The notes under the pieces were generated by a model. The model was not told the origin of the DNA. It searched no databases and saw only the letters and a list, made by a program, of their open reading frames with translations. From Diplonema japonicum (Eukaryota > Euglenozoa > Diplonemea > Diplonemida > Diplonemidae), in the NCBI GenBank assembly GCA_964019335.1, contig OZ025668.1:1-64000 (forward strand): a DNA stretch of 64,000 nucleotides, in the 5' to 3' direction. Every line of letters starts with the position of its first letter. Within the stretch, counting starts at the first letter, position 1. Made by a program: the position numbers and the translations under genes. This document shows positions 22,301 to 34,700 of this stretch, in pieces.

Positions 22301-23272
22301 AGATGCGCACGCGGAAGAAGAGCTGCTAATAGTAGACATCTTTAAGTCACATCTCCCACCGGTAAGGCGAGCACACGTCTGATGGCATGTCTCATCACCG
22401 TGGCCAAGATACAGGCACATCCCGAAGTGGGACGCCCCATAGTCAGCATGGGCATGTGTAGTAGCCATTCCGATGTTTGGTGCCTCGACAGCCTCGCAGT
22501 CGACGTATCCCGCAGACATCACGTTGAGCACAGCAGTGTCCAAGACCGCTGTGTAGATTCTAAATTCCCGAATCTTACCAATGAAGGGTAGAACTGCAGC
22601 CCCCCGCCCTACCCATAGCTCTGGTACCACAGGTGGTGTGTAGGAGATATCGTCAAGAATTGCTACGGGCGATCCATCTACCTCTAAAGTCACCTCCCGC
22701 GCGGGAGACGAATAAAACATGACTACCCGATTCCACACATGCAGCAGCACCTTACTCCCGACTACCACTGAAATATCCGTTGTGTTACCCACCTTGACCA
22801 CCCATCGCCCGTCGCTTATACAAAGGCCAAAGCCAGTTTTCCCACGTTGGTTGGATAACACAACTTGTTCCCTCCCAGAGACAGCGTACACGAGGGCATC
22901 CACCGTCCAAGACTCGTTATAACTGCCAGTGTCAAAACTGAAGAGCAAACTGTCGTCCGAACTGCCACTGAAGCGCCATATGTCGCTGCTCTCAATCAAC
23001 GGTGAGATTTGTGTGATATACGTGTTGAAGGACGTTGTACTGCTAACCATCAGCCTCCTGCCAACCACAGGGCACGCGCTGTACAGGGTGCAGCTTTCGT
23101 CGCTCTTGTAGCTGAATGCGCTACAAGTGGTGTTGCACGCACTTTCGCAGGCGTCGAGAGAGGTGCCTGACAAGCTGTCCAGGAAATACTCTTGACCGCA
23201 CCCCCATCCCGTGGCAACCTTTACTTTTGTTCCTATTGTCGATACAAGAAGGAAAGCGACATGTGCCCACAT
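16387..23272 (-). CDS. Giant secreted LamG / C-type lectin adhesin-like protein
   Basis: About 2,272 residues. Introns 16990-17023 (34 nt) and probably 16837-16869 (33 nt, in frame either way). A hydrophobic signal peptide (MWAHVAFLLVSTIGTKVKVATG) is followed by a Cys-rich PAN/apple-like stretch. Several LamG/concanavalin-like folds recur (for example GKIREFRIYTAVLD, FTGYLAELLIYTTSLTDEG), and there are WSC-like Cys clusters. A C-type lectin domain lies about a third of the way in (NWELARQGCSQRGGDLVTI ... DGWIGAY ... VPAYVC). Many N-glycosylation sequons occur. No transmembrane helix or GPI-type tail is evident, so it is probably secreted or wall/glycocalyx-associated. A glycan-binding role in prey capture or adhesion is inferred. 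The start follows an AATACAG acceptor. Confidence 0.85.
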
Positions 23273-23325
23273 CACCTGTATTGAGGATGAAATAGTTTAA
23301 AAAGGTGGCAAGTATACACAGCAGA

Positions 23326-24721
23326 TTATTGGGAGGAATTGGGGACAGCCGACAAGATACCTTCGTCCTTCGGGTGAGCAAAGGCGCACTGTTCGCCTCT
23401 ATCACACTTTCCACCATGCCAGTCCCTACAGAGCGGCAATTGGGGAGTTATCACGTCAGCGCAGCCATGCGCGAAGCCACACTCATCACCATAGGAACAA
23501 GACCCCGAAGTCCAGTTCCTGCAAATAGTTGTCTTAAGCCGCGTTGTGCGCAGTCCCTTCGTCGTGCGCTTAACCTTAAAGTTATCTTTATTATCGGCAT
23601 TCTCTGGGGGGGTCTTTTGTTCATCCGACTTCTTTTGGTTCTTCTTCTTAGACCTGCGCTTTTTCTTAGGTTCCTTCTTTTTTTCAGCTTCATTGGTGCC
23701 CGAATTCTCAGTAGTAACAGCGGCGCCCTTATCAGGCTGGCTAATACCTTCAACCTGCGTGTGCTCGTTGATACCCACGTCGTCTTCGGGGTTCACCAGT
23801 AGGGGGGCCTCACTGACGTCGAGATCAGGTACACCGGACAAAGAGAAGCCCATGGATGGCGATTTCGTCGGGGCGGTGAACGAGGCATTGGGGAGGGGAA
23901 GAGGAGTGCCAGTGGGGGCAGTGAGGTAAGACATGCAAGCGATGTCGGAAAGGTTAGGGGGGACTGGAATATCCGAAAGATTGGTGACCTCAGAAACCTC
24001 AGCCAAGATGGCCTGCACGTCGTGCAGCGGGTTACCTTCAGATGCAGGAAGAACATCTGTCGTAGCGGCCATCTGAAGGGGTGTCTGGTGTTCGCGAAAT
24101 GTATTTATATCACAGTTATTACACAAAGAGCTCTCCTGAAGCGCACCTGTGGGTGCCGAATTAAACCTTATGTTGTTGTACATGTTGTCGCCCAGCGCAA
24201 GGTAGCTGAGGTCTACGATGTTGGACGCCTGCAGGAAAGTATATTTAAAAGTGTTGGCCACATACCTTCGCCGTCAGAGCATGATCCTCAAAATGATCGG
24301 GCTCTTTCTCCTGCTCCTTCTCGTGGTCCTGCTCCTGCTCGTGCTCCTCGTCCTCCTCCTGCTCTTGCTCCTGTTGGTACAGGCGTGTGTAACACTGATA
24401 AGAAAGACCAACAGCGGGGTTTGCTTGTGCCTCGCCGCACAACCGCAACCAGGACTCGAAATCCAGTGCGGTACCTGAGGTTGCCTCTTCGAACTTCTTT
24501 GCTTCCTCGTAGTTATGGAAGCCATCCTTGTCGACATCGAACAAGGTGAACAGAAGCTCTGCCGCTGTACCTTCTTTTATAATCTGAGACTGGCAACTCT
24601 TGTACAGGTATTGCAGCATAAGCAAACAGCCCTGCTCGAGAGGGACTCTAGCACCCATTTCTGTTGCCACGATGCAGCAAAGCTCCATGGTGTGCAGGTC
24701 GTTGAAGAACGCCTCAGTCAT
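23326..24721 (-). CDS. EF-hand / tandem CCCH zinc-finger protein
   Basis: Two exons, 452 residues; the 37-nt intron is 24229-24265 (phase 0). The first exon holds an EF-hand-like loop (DVDKDGFHNYEE) and a Glu/Gln/His-rich acidic run. The second has a Ser/Pro/Thr-rich middle, a Lys-rich basic patch and two CCCH fingers near the C-terminus, CRNWTSGSCSYGDECGFAH and CRDWHGGKCDRGEQCAFAH. Both are C-x7-C-x5-C-x3-H, an RNA-binding type that is abundant in euglenozoans, where most regulation is post-transcriptional. A regulator of mRNA fate is likely. Combining an EF-hand with CCCH fingers is unusual and should be read cautiously because only one loop is clear. Confidence 0.85.
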
Positions 24722-24821
24722 TTTTATTTCTCTTTTTTTTTTATAAAAAAAATGTAACCTAGAAGGAATCAAAGTAAAGTGAAAAATCTGACCATAAAAA
24801 GCATGCTTTCAGTGGGATCCA

Positions 24822-26129
24822 CTAAAAGGGGACCCTGTCACTGTCAATCTCTGCATTCACCTCCTTCTCTGTCACGTTCACTTCGTAGCCGTCCCAACGT
24901 GCCTTCCGTTTGCTCTTTTCCGCTTCGGGCTCACCGAAAAACTTATTCCTTATTCTTACCTGTATCTCGTTCATATTAATGATGTCGTGATGCTTTAAAC
25001 ATTTGCGGGCAGCTAGCTGCTGCATTTGACTTGTCGCATGGTTCTGCTCCCCCTCATCAGTGTTCAAATACTTCAGATGGAAGAGGTACTCGCACCACTT
25101 GTGAAATGCAGCGATTATGCTCTCACTGATGTCCTTTACTTTTGGGTTCGGCTTCTTGGGTTTGGCAAGCAGGCTTGCGGCGCCTGTGGGTGCCGGAAGC
25201 TCACGTGTGGCAACTGTGGCAACGGAGGACTCCCTGTAGTAAGATAAAGAATCATCTGAGAATATCCACATACCTCTGCTCGGACACAGACTGCATCGGG
25301 CCGACATCTTCCTCACCCTCATCTTCACTCTCACTGAACGGAGTGCTTACTTTCTCTTTGGGCTTCGCAACCTGTGCCGCCCTGCCTGTCAGCGCCTGAA
25401 AGGAGCACTGTCGTACCTCATCGAGAGTGCCAAACACCTTTCCTGTCTTGAAGCATTTCAACTCTGCTGCGATCAGCTTTTCGTTCATCTCCTCCGGGCC
25501 TGGGAAAGTCACAGCCACATCATTTTGCAGGATTGTGGCCAACGACGCAGGTGACATGAGGCCCCAGTCCGTAGTCAGTAAGCTCCAGTCTGCCTGTGTG
25601 TATGTGATGTGGCGAGTAGTTAGCATACCGCATCCGTCAAGTAGATGAAGTCCTGTGACATGATGTGCAGGTGCATGTCGTGTATAACGGGATCGAAAGC
25701 TTCGAAGCCGTAAGTGTACGTCACATCGGTGTTGGCACCCCAGTGTTTGATGAGCTCCTCGATCTCTTTGGGTCCCGTCCATCTTGACGTGCTGGAGACT
25801 CTGCTATCCTGACGGAACTTTCCTTTGTGCTTAAACAGGAACTTTCTGCAATCGGCAGCCTTAGTGTAACGCTTGATGACGTCCTTGGCAGCATTCTCCA
25901 AGAGCTTCACACAACCACTCCGGGAAGTGGCGGGATGCCTTTCACGCGGTACTATCACAAAATGCATATAGCTCACCTTCAAAGGATGCATGAAGACATA
26001 CACCTGAGGCGTCTGCCCGACCAACACGGCCTTCTCACACCGCCAACTCCTTGCTGGATCACAGTCGTTCAGCACAACACTGCTAAGACCTTCGTCATTT
26101 GTATCACGGGGCCGCTTCCTGTCCTCCAT
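24822..26129 (-). CDS. Aprataxin-like HIT-domain protein
   Basis: Three exons, 410 residues; introns 25594-25628 and 25234-25273. Residues about 30-170 match the aprataxin-type HIT domain, which removes AMP from abortive DNA-ligase products: YMHFVIVPRERHPAT and HDMHLHIMSQDF (150-161). Next comes a Cys/His region (ELKCFKTGKVFGTLDEVRQC) where aprataxins have a zinc finger. The remainder is a charged, poorly conserved tail. In the HIT triad H-x-H-x-H the first position appears to be Asp, with a His one residue earlier, so activity should not be assumed. The ATG at 26129 follows a TACAG acceptor. A CWF19/CwfJ relative is a less likely alternative. Confidence 0.75.
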
Positions 26130-26298
26130 GACTACCTGTAGGATGTGGAACAAAGCAAACAAAAAGAAGAGAAGGGAAAGATGCAATACAGGATAGACAT
26201 AAAGCTGTTCCTTACACAGGACAGCATGACGACACAGCCAGTGACTGTGGAAGTCCAGATGGACGGCAGGGCACACGATGTCGTGGCGGTGCTGTGGC

Positions 26299-26941
26299 TT
26301 AGCTCTTGCAGCAAGGGAAGGTTGCTGGGGTGGGGACCTCAGCGGTGGTAAGCTATGTTTTTGTGGTTTGCAGTTGTCTTGTGGCATACCTTGAATGCGT
26401 TGGGGTCCTGAGCGGGCCTCTCGGACATGGATGAGATGGTCTCGATGAGGGAGAGAAAGGCAGTGTCGACGTTGGTGCCCTCCTTGGCAGACACCTCTGC
26501 GTAGCCGATGAAGCCGTGCTGTGCAGCGAACTCCTCAATGGTGGGGGACACGAAGGTCTCGCCTAGGTCGCACTTGTTGGCGATGAGGAGGCAAGGGATC
26601 TTCGAGCTGTCCAACAACTCTACCTTCTGGTCGATATCTGCTTTCCACTTTGCAGCATTGGAGAGAGAGCTCGGTGTGCCCACAGCGCATACCACCACAG
26701 CGCCGACAGCCCCTTTATAGTACACACGAGTCATATTGCCTATCATCTCCCGCCCGCCGATGTCCCACAGCTGGGCTTGTATCTCTTTATTGTCGCTCTT
26801 TAAGGTCTTGCTATTGAACTCCACCCCCACCGTTGCCTTGTAGTTCCCCGTGTACACCATGTCGCAGTACCTGCGTATCAGCGAAGTCTTCCCCACACCC
26901 GTGTCCCCCACAACAAGCAGCTTGTAAAGGAAAGACTCCAT
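26299..26941 (-). CDS. Rab32/38-like small GTPase
   Basis: Two exons, 201 residues; the 37-nt intron 26353-26389 restores a C-terminus ending FPCCKS, a dicysteine prenylation site. G-box motifs are GDTGVGKT (12-19), WDIGGRE (59-65), NKCD (122-125) and SAK (151-153). GNMTRVYYKGAVGAVVV is the Rab32/38/LRO-type switch-II/interswitch signature; family members act on lysosome-related organelles and mitochondria-associated membranes. The residue equal to the catalytic Gln (AGQE) is Arg here (GGRE), which predicts slow intrinsic GTP hydrolysis. The last exon overlaps the presumed 5' leader of the downstream gene by less than 200 nt. Confidence 0.88.
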
Positions 26942-28539
26942 CCTCCTGTGTGGCTTATGCAGATATACGTGAGGTTAAAAACGCAAATAGGGAGGAAGTG
27001 AAGGAAGGCCTGCTGTCAATCTTCAGTCTGTATCACAGCCTCTTTGCTTACGTGTAAAAACAGAGTGGGTAAAGTAGAGTATAGTAGGGGGAGGAGAGGG
27101 ACGGCACCACACGGGGGACGAAGCCCTAGATGAAAAAGAAGCAAGAATATAAAAAAATTAGCATGAAATTTTTTCTTTTTTAAAAAGGGGAAGGGGAGGA
27201 GGGAGCCAAAAGGTATTGAACATGGCAGACTGCGTTTCTTTTCTTATTCTTCATCTCGCTACCATTAAAAATAAAAAACTCTTCTTATTCATTCTTTCGG
27301 AAAAGAGGGGATGAAGAGGGAGGATGTCCTAGAGGCACTATACCATATTTCTAAATTATAAGGACTGAGATTATTAAGAAATCTAATAAGGTCTAAGGTA
27401 TGTGAGATTTCAAAGTTGCGTTAAACGAATTCTTCTTTACCAATTCTCCTCTTTTTTTATTTAAAACTCAGCATACAAACGAATACATTTTCATTTTCTT
27501 ATTTTTCTTTTTCGTTACTTTTCATTTGATATTTTCCCTATAATATTATTATTTTCCTTCTTCTTCCCTCTAGTATTAAGGTATTTAGATAGGTTTCCCC
27601 AACCGAGAAAAAAAAATTGAGGATTTTATTTTAATTAACTAACTAGGTGAAAAAAAACACATTTCTTTCACCTTGTTTGGCTATAAAAAAAAAAGTTATA
27701 ATGTGTGCTTGGATCAAATATCTTGTAAATGGGCTGACTGGGTTCCTCCAGAGGGATACCTCAGGTTATTCATGACACCTTTTGGCCTTCTAGAAAAGAA
27801 GAAAAGTACCGCCAGTCACAAAAATAGGATTTTCTTCTTTCTTTTCTTTTATGGATCTTATAAAAATTCTTATAAAAAAATAAAATCTGCTGCCCTGAGG
27901 ATTAAAATTCCGAATTCCCTGTTGTTTATCAAAAAAGAAAATATCGTGTGGGGGGGAGGCGACTGACGACCAATGTTGCTATGAGACCTGTCACCCCTCT
28001 GCTCTCCTTCTGGTGGGGGGGGGTCTTTTACCTCGATATTAGTTTTCCTTTTTTGTTCCATTGCATTGGTTTTAATTCATACAAATAAAATAAGAAGAGA
28101 AAAAAAATGTCAGGAGACTCACGCCCGAGAATGTGAGAGAGTGTGCATAGGAAAGAAAAAAGGGGGCAATCCAGTCACTATTGGGTATTACTGATTATTG
28201 GATTTGGAAAAAACCCAATAATACCCAAAAAAAAGAAAGAGATGCCCATTGACGCTACGCGTGCTCCTTTTCCCTCCCGTAAATCCATTGTCAATATTTT
28301 GCTTTTTTTTTTCTTGTTCAAGCAAAAAAAAAAAATGCCAAAGTATGCACTCTATGACCTTGGGAGGGGGGGGGTGGGCAAATGAAATAATCGGACTTTG
28401 TCGAGAGGATTCATTCATTGACATTGTGCGCTTGCAAAAATAAAAAAGAAGGACTTACAAAAAGATACAAGGACCTTGGGAAAACCTCAACAACCTGACC
28501 TCAAGATCATAATTCCCAATCATGTGTCGTAGACCTCCA

Positions 28540-28557
28540 CCCCCCCCCCCCCCCCCC
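28540..28557. repeat. C18 homopolymer
   Basis: One of several long G/C homopolymers in intergenic DNA. Others are G20 at 3012-3031, G20 at 38411-38430, G19 at 48010-48028 and C19 at 57359-57377. Lengths may be affected by sequencing. Confidence 0.9.
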
Positions 28558-29962
28558 ATCTTCTCACTTCTTAATTTAAAGGCTTTTTTCTTTTCTCTTA
28601 TAAGCTTTGATATTCTTTTTTCCTGAGGTAAAAAAAAAAGAAATCATGTTTTTGCTTCATGAATAAAAAAATAGGGGGGAGAAAATGGAGAAAAAAAAAG
28701 AAAAAAAAAGAAAAAAAAACCATGAGGGGCAAGCAGTGAAGTATTCAGGAAGGGGAAAAAAAAAAAAGAAAAAGAAAGAAAAAAAAAACAGGCAAAGGGT
28801 GAAAAAGGGCCATCAAGTTCCCTTTTGCACTGTACTTCTTTTCCCCAAAACACCTTGTGGTGGAAGTTACCTTCCTTCTGTGCAACTGACCTTTGGGGAG
28901 GACGAAAAGGATATCTAGCGAGAATTAGATTCAACTGCTAACTTTAAAGAAAAAAGAACGCAAAAAGAATCTCCGTTGTCGCAAAAGCAGGGGCTTGAGG
29001 ACCTATCCAAGTATTAATACCTGAAAGGAGTTAAAAAGAAAACTGAGCGTCAAGGAATCAAAGCATCCAGATGCGCCTGTCGCCCCTCTTCTTTTTTTCT
29101 CTTTCCGTTTTTCTTTTTCTTATCTTCCTTTTCTTTTTGATCCCTCCCCTCTTTTATAGATATGAAGAAATATTCTATATTTATGTAAAAAAAAATATTT
29201 ATATATATAAAAAAAAAAAACCACCTCACGCAACCCTGTCCAGGTGAGATCCGGAATTCATTCTGCTTTTTTCGGCACCACTTTGCCCCATGATGGGGGA
29301 ACTGGTGTACTTTTAAAAATCTTGCGAAAGGTGTCACGCCCAACAAAAGGTTTTTTATTTTAATCGCAAAAAAAAAAAAAAAAAAAAAAACTATTCAGTG
29401 CGGTGTAACAGGCAGAAAGTGGTCCCATGCGCGAACGAAAACTCGGATTTTAGTGGAAATCAATTTCACTTTTCTGGACAAGGGTCATTTCCTCTTTCTT
29501 TTCCTTTTTTTTAAGATTTCTCTTCTGCAAATATATATTATAGAGCGTGATGTTATTACAAGTGTGTCAGACAAAACAAAAAAAAAAACAAAAAAAAAAA
29601 GATATACTCTCATCACAATTATTGAAAAGCCTAAACAAAAGAACACTGTGATAAAAGGTTAATGCTTGTTTGTCACTCTTGCGAACACACGACCCACCCC
29701 AAGGGAAAAGGCGCTCTCTTCTTCTTCTTCTTCTTATCTTCCTTTTCTTTAAGCGGAAGCAGGGGAGAAGCTCTCTGGCAGAGGACTCCGCTTGCCTTGC
29801 CTTCTACATTGCGCCCCTTATTTTCCTTTTCTTCCCTTCTTTTTGGAGATGCTCATACATACTGGTTCTAAGAGACAAGGAGAGAGCAGGGCAGGAGCTC
29901 CTTGATTCACACAAGTGAATCTTTAAAAGGAAAAAAAAAATAAAAAACTTTAAAAAAAAAAG

Positions 29963-30076
29963 AGGAACTGGCCGTTGTTTGCGTGGTACGGGTGAAATCT
30001 GGAGAAGCTTATAACCCGTAACACGTTTACCATTGTTCCCTTTTGTTTGTCAAAGCCAAAGACTTCGTTCTTGCAA
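29963..30076. repeat. Dispersed repeat R2, copy 1
   Basis: Begins GAGGAACTGG and contains AAGCTTATAACCCGTAA, ACACGTT, CCATTGTT and a 3' part CAAAGACTTCGTTCTTG. It matches 57017-57112 over nearly its whole length. Partial copies of its 3' part (GTCAAAAGACTCGTTCTT) occur at about 57940-57970 and 62152-62173. It is not coding; function unknown. Confidence 0.65.
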
Positions 30077-30371
30077 AAAAAGAAAAAAAGATTATTTTTC
30101 TTTGTATTATTTTTTTATAATATCCTCGCGAAGTAAAACATCACAAAAACCTTTTTCTTTTTACACCATTCTTCGTGAGACCTTTTTTTTTTACTTGTTT
30201 ATTATATTCCCCCCCCCTTTTTTTTTCTTTTCTTTTTTTACAACAGGGGGAAGATATTTAAGAAAAAAAATAAGGGGGGTAAAAAAAAAAAGGACCAATC
30301 AGTCAGGGGCCCTGTATTTCGTCTTTCGCCTCGATACCGAGTGCCCTGAATCAGTAGGGGAAAGGGAGAAA

Positions 30372-30719
30372 AAAAAATGGGGCTTTGATCGCAACACTAA
30401 GTGGCGTTAAGTGTGCAAAGAAGAATGAACCATCTACTTGATTACAGGGGCGCACCTCGGCCTAGCTGTAGCTTCTTTTGTGTTCCGCGTCGTGTCCTTA
30501 ATGCGTACGGTGGGCAACTCAATCCCAGCCTGGGCGTCCTGGGTAACCAAGATTCTGCGCTTGTGCAGTTTGCTGCCTGTTCGTCACCCTGAGCAATTAC
30601 GACTTGGTGATGACCGACGTGCAGGTCAACAGCGAACAACACATCTGATGTACTTCTTATATTTCCATGTTATCTCCACCATCAATAAAGTACAGAAACT
30701 GTAGCTTTAGAATCGTTGG
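30372..30719 (-). repeat. SL-bearing dispersed repeat, full copy A
   Basis: The minus strand starts with the complete 37-nt SL sequence (30683-30719). It continues through ATGGTGGAGATAACATGG, ATATAAGAAGTACATCAG, the TTGACCTGC region, CTTGGTTACCC and GGCCGAGGTGCGC, and ends at GCAATCAAAGCCCCAT-like sequence followed by a T-run. It aligns with 58303-58659 apart from a small deletion. There is no GT directly after the SL core, so this is not a standard SL RNA gene. A retrocopy of an SL-spliced non-coding RNA or a SINE that captured the SL is inferred. Confidence 0.7.
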
Positions 30720-30756
30720 TCCAAGGTTCAGAGTAAACAATTCTTTGCCTAGTTAA

Positions 30757-31798
30757 CCCTTAAACGCCCAACTGCTTCTGTAGAAGCAGTTAATAGGTGT
30801 AGTTGTTCTGTGGTCATCTAGACCAAAGCCTCGGATCGGTTTTCATAAAAAAAAAATGGAATGGAAAGATACTGAAAATCTGCGTTAAATGCGCTATTTG
30901 TATCCATCTGAAACCTCATAACTTCATCCCAGAACGGGGTGCCGAGACACTGGGCGACACCAAAAATGGGCATTTTCCGGATTTTCATGATTTTTCCCCT
31001 CTTTTTTTTTTTTTTTTCCCCGAGTCACTAGGCCTTATCAAAATCAGCATGCCAGCACACAACGGGAGCAGTTCCCGTCGACCTGCAATGTTCATATGGG
31101 TTAAATCGCTCGTGCAGGCCCTCCGGTCGATCGTCCCCATCGTCGTCGGGTTCGGTCCCGGCCCGGGGTACTTCGTGGTGTGCTTCGTGGTCACACGGGA
31201 AACGGATGGCCTGGTGTGGAAACCAGCACTGGTGAACCACCGATCCCAGACGATGACCAGCATAACGGAGCATGCATGGGTAAAGAACCTCCAACCCCTG
31301 GGATGACCCCCCGGGTAAGCGGAAGTCCAGAAATGCTCAGCACGATGCGGAAGGTCAGCCTTCCCGGCCAACGCCAAACCGAGAGTGCATACCTCTGGCA
31401 CCTTGGACACAGCTACGGCACGAGGTCTCTTCTCCTCGAACCAAATTGCCTCCCTGCCTTGCACAACTCCATGTAAATGTTTCTCGCCCAGATGCCGTCC
31501 ATCTCATTGCGACAAACAGTCACCGCAGGCACCAGAACAGTGAACACCCCCACACTGGGATTTTAGCGAGTTTCGCATGCAGAAAAGCAAATGAACTCAT
31601 GGCATCCGGTCGATGCACCTCCATGGGTCGAAAACACTAAATATTTAGTGGAATGAACGCAAATCTTTCAAATTTTTCAAATGCGTACCTCGAATCAAAA
31701 AATAACCTCAAGACTTAGCATGTTTGACCCAATGCCAACAAAGACCCAAAATCGAAAATTTTCGAAAATCAATTACCCCCCCCCTGGGCGTCTAAGGG
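30757..31798. mobile_element. TTAA-flanked, piggyBac-like element
   Basis: The ends are CCCTTAAACGCCCA (30757-30770) and the inverted TGGGCGTCTAAGGG (31785-31798), 13 of 14 bases paired. Both are flanked by TTAA (30753-30756 and 31799-31802). TTAA target duplication plus CCC-starting ends is the hallmark of the piggyBac superfamily. A perfect hairpin (CTGCTTCT/AGAAGCAG, 30772-30789) lies just inside the left end. The 1-kb interior is more GC-rich than its surroundings and has open frames on both strands, but I recognise no transposase motif. It is likely a non-autonomous or decayed copy. Confidence 0.65.
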
Positions 31799-34700
31799 TT
31801 AATAAAGAGAAGAAAAAAAAGAGAGAAAAATTGAAAAAAAGGAAATAATAAGTAAGATCGCATGTGGGAGGGACTGCCAGTAGCGGGCTGAAAGCTGGCA
31901 CTTTCGAGAATACGTCCATTCTAAGGAAACTTCACACAGGAAAAAAATAAGAATAAAAATAAAAAAAACCCTGGGAACAAATATAAAAAAAAACTCGATA
32001 AAATTTCAGTGTGCATGGGGGTGCTCACTTGAAAAAAGTTCGCTAGCAAAATAAAAAAAAAACCGTATTCCATGGCCCCCCCCCCCTTAGTAAAAAGAAA
32101 GAGAAATGAATAGAATGGAGAGACTTCCTGCCTCGGCTGCACTCGCCTAATTCCATACCATGGTTTACCCTTTTCCAAAGAAAGGAAACAAAAAAGAAAA
32201 AGGGTAACTACGGCCCTTGGTATGACCCTAGAAAAAACTTCGATTAAACTATCTTAACAATCTAAAAAAAAAAGAAGAAGAAACAGTAATAAATAATTGC
32301 ATGCCTTGCGAACCTAAAAGTCTCCCAAATCCTGAAAAAACCTTTTTTGGCCAATCCTAAAATCCCAAAAAACCTTCAGGTTGCGAGGTATAGAATAGTA
32401 AAAATAAGGGGTTGTTCACTTAGTACCCAAGAAAAGTACAGAAATTCACCTACTACCAAAAAAATAAAAAGAAACTCTTATATCTAAATTGGGTTCTTTC
32501 TGGGGTTAGGATCCTGTGAGGCTGAGCAGGGCTGTATAACAAAAAAGGGAAACTTGAAAATAAAAACAAAACTATACACTTTATGGTTTGAGTTCTTCTC
32601 ATGTAAATCAGACCCCCAAAAAAAACCGCTAATAAGTGAATTTCGAAACCTTTTGTAATGAATTCTGGACTTTTCCTTGAGTACCAAGTGAATCTTGTCA
32701 AATCCTCCAAAAAATAAAATAATAAAAAAAAATAAAAAATAGAAAATTAAGCGAAGAAAGGCGGGCTGCCCCTGCGAGCAAGCAAAAAAAATACATATTA
32801 GTTGTGGACCAATAATTGGCAACGTGCCACCTCACCTTGCCCAGACATTAAACTAAATCTCACCAAAAAAAGAAGAAGAAAAAAAAATGAAGAAGCTCCG
32901 TAGTTGGAATTAACTTACGAAAAATATATTAAAAAAAAATAACAAACCTACACAAAAAAATAAAACTCAAAGTACAGGACAAGCCCCCCGCAGAGGGCCG
33001 CCCTATGGGAGGGGGGGGGTCTATCTGTTAATACTCCCCTTCTGATAAAATAAAAAAATATAAGAAATAAAGGAGTGTTGGCGGAGTCCTGTTTAAAAAA
33101 AAGATAAAATAAAAATAAAAAAGAGTAAAGTGCTCAATATCCATCCCTAAGTCTCTAAAACGCTCAAAAAAGTTATCAGAGCCCCTCTTTTTTCTTTGTT
33201 CTTTCTTTCAACAAAGCATCTCCCCAGAGCTCACGAAAAAAAAAAAAATGCAAAAACACCTCCAAATTTTGCGGTAGCTCTTCTTTCTTTTTTTTCTTTT
33301 TAATTTACGCCCCAAGGACATTGCTGTTAGGCATTCCTTTTCTCCCCCCCCCTCCCCCCCTTCCGTTTCTATTTACCCTCCTTTTTTTTTACTTTCCTTA
33401 CCTCCTTAAAAAAGGGGGGAGGGGGCAGATGTGAAATAGGGATGGGACGGTGAGAGAAAAAAAAGGTGCGTAAAGGCATCTCTGAAAAATTAACCTGCTC
33501 TCGAGAGGCATGACAGGTGCCCTCTCAACAAAAGATTCAACAAACTTCACCCTTTCGAGAATTCTAAACGCAAAATAAAAAATTCATGCCAGTCTTTTCT
33601 TCAAAAAAAAGGAAAAAAATATAGTGCGCCCCCACCGACATGAGGTGCTACATCCCACATCTTTTCTTAACTGATTGGAAAAAAAAAAAATCATTTGTTG
33701 GTTGTGCTGTAGTTTTTCTTTCATCTTTCTTTTTTTTTTGTATTCTTTTTTTTTTGGTTTATATGATGTTGTGTAATAAAATATGGAATCGTATTTCACT
33801 CTTCTCAATTCTACCTTCAATTCACTGCTTTCTGTGAATAAATAGCATCCATTAGCAGTGCGATGATTCTGAAACCGAAATCCAATTCAATTTCCAACCA
33901 TCGGTCAGCCCAGCAGCATGAATTTGGGATCGATGTTTGTGGGACCCACCCATTATCTTCACCCTCTTACTGTGGGCATGGGAGTGACCACTTTCCCAAT
34001 TCTTAATGGAATTCTGAATGAAGTAAAACAGGAGAGTAAAATAAGAAAAAAATGCCACTTTTATCCACGCCGCTTAATGAATTTATGTCATCTGGGGAAT
34101 CAAAAAAAAAAAAAAAAAAAAAAAAAAACAACAACAACATCAACATCAACAACGAGAGGTATCAATGACATAAAATTCCATTTATTCGTGTGAACAAAAA
34201 AAAAATAGCAATTTCTTTCCCTTCGAGAAAAAAAAATTAGAAAAAAAAAAGGGGGAGGGAGGGGGGAATATGGAATCGAAAATCATTTTTGCTTGGTAGG
34301 TTCTAATGTTTCTTTCTTTTCTGTTTTCTTTTTTCGTTTTTTTCTTTTTTTTGCTGGTTGCACTCTTTTTTTCTTTCTTTCTTCCCCCCCCTTTTCTTTT
34401 ATAGATTGGTGATGCTTAGCTTATTTTTTCTTTTGTCGCAACAGCACTTGAAACAACTGATAAAGTTCGCTTCCAGTGCGTAGTTTTTCTTGTTTCAGTT
34501 TCTCAGAAGAAACAACCCCTCTAGTTACGCCGTGCCGGGTCTCCCGTGGCCCTTCGCCATTCTCAATCAGTCTCTCCCAGGTGAAGCAACGCTAAGTACA
34601 CGGGATGCAAGGGAAGGTCAACAACGTTGAATTCTCTTTCGGGAAAAGCGACACTTAGCAACAAGGGGTGTGGGTTTCTTTTTTTTTCTCTTTCCTCTTC

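Noticed and set aside
31028-31464. Transposase gene inside the TTAA element
   Set aside because: Open frames on both strands show no piggyBac DDE-type motifs that I can identify.
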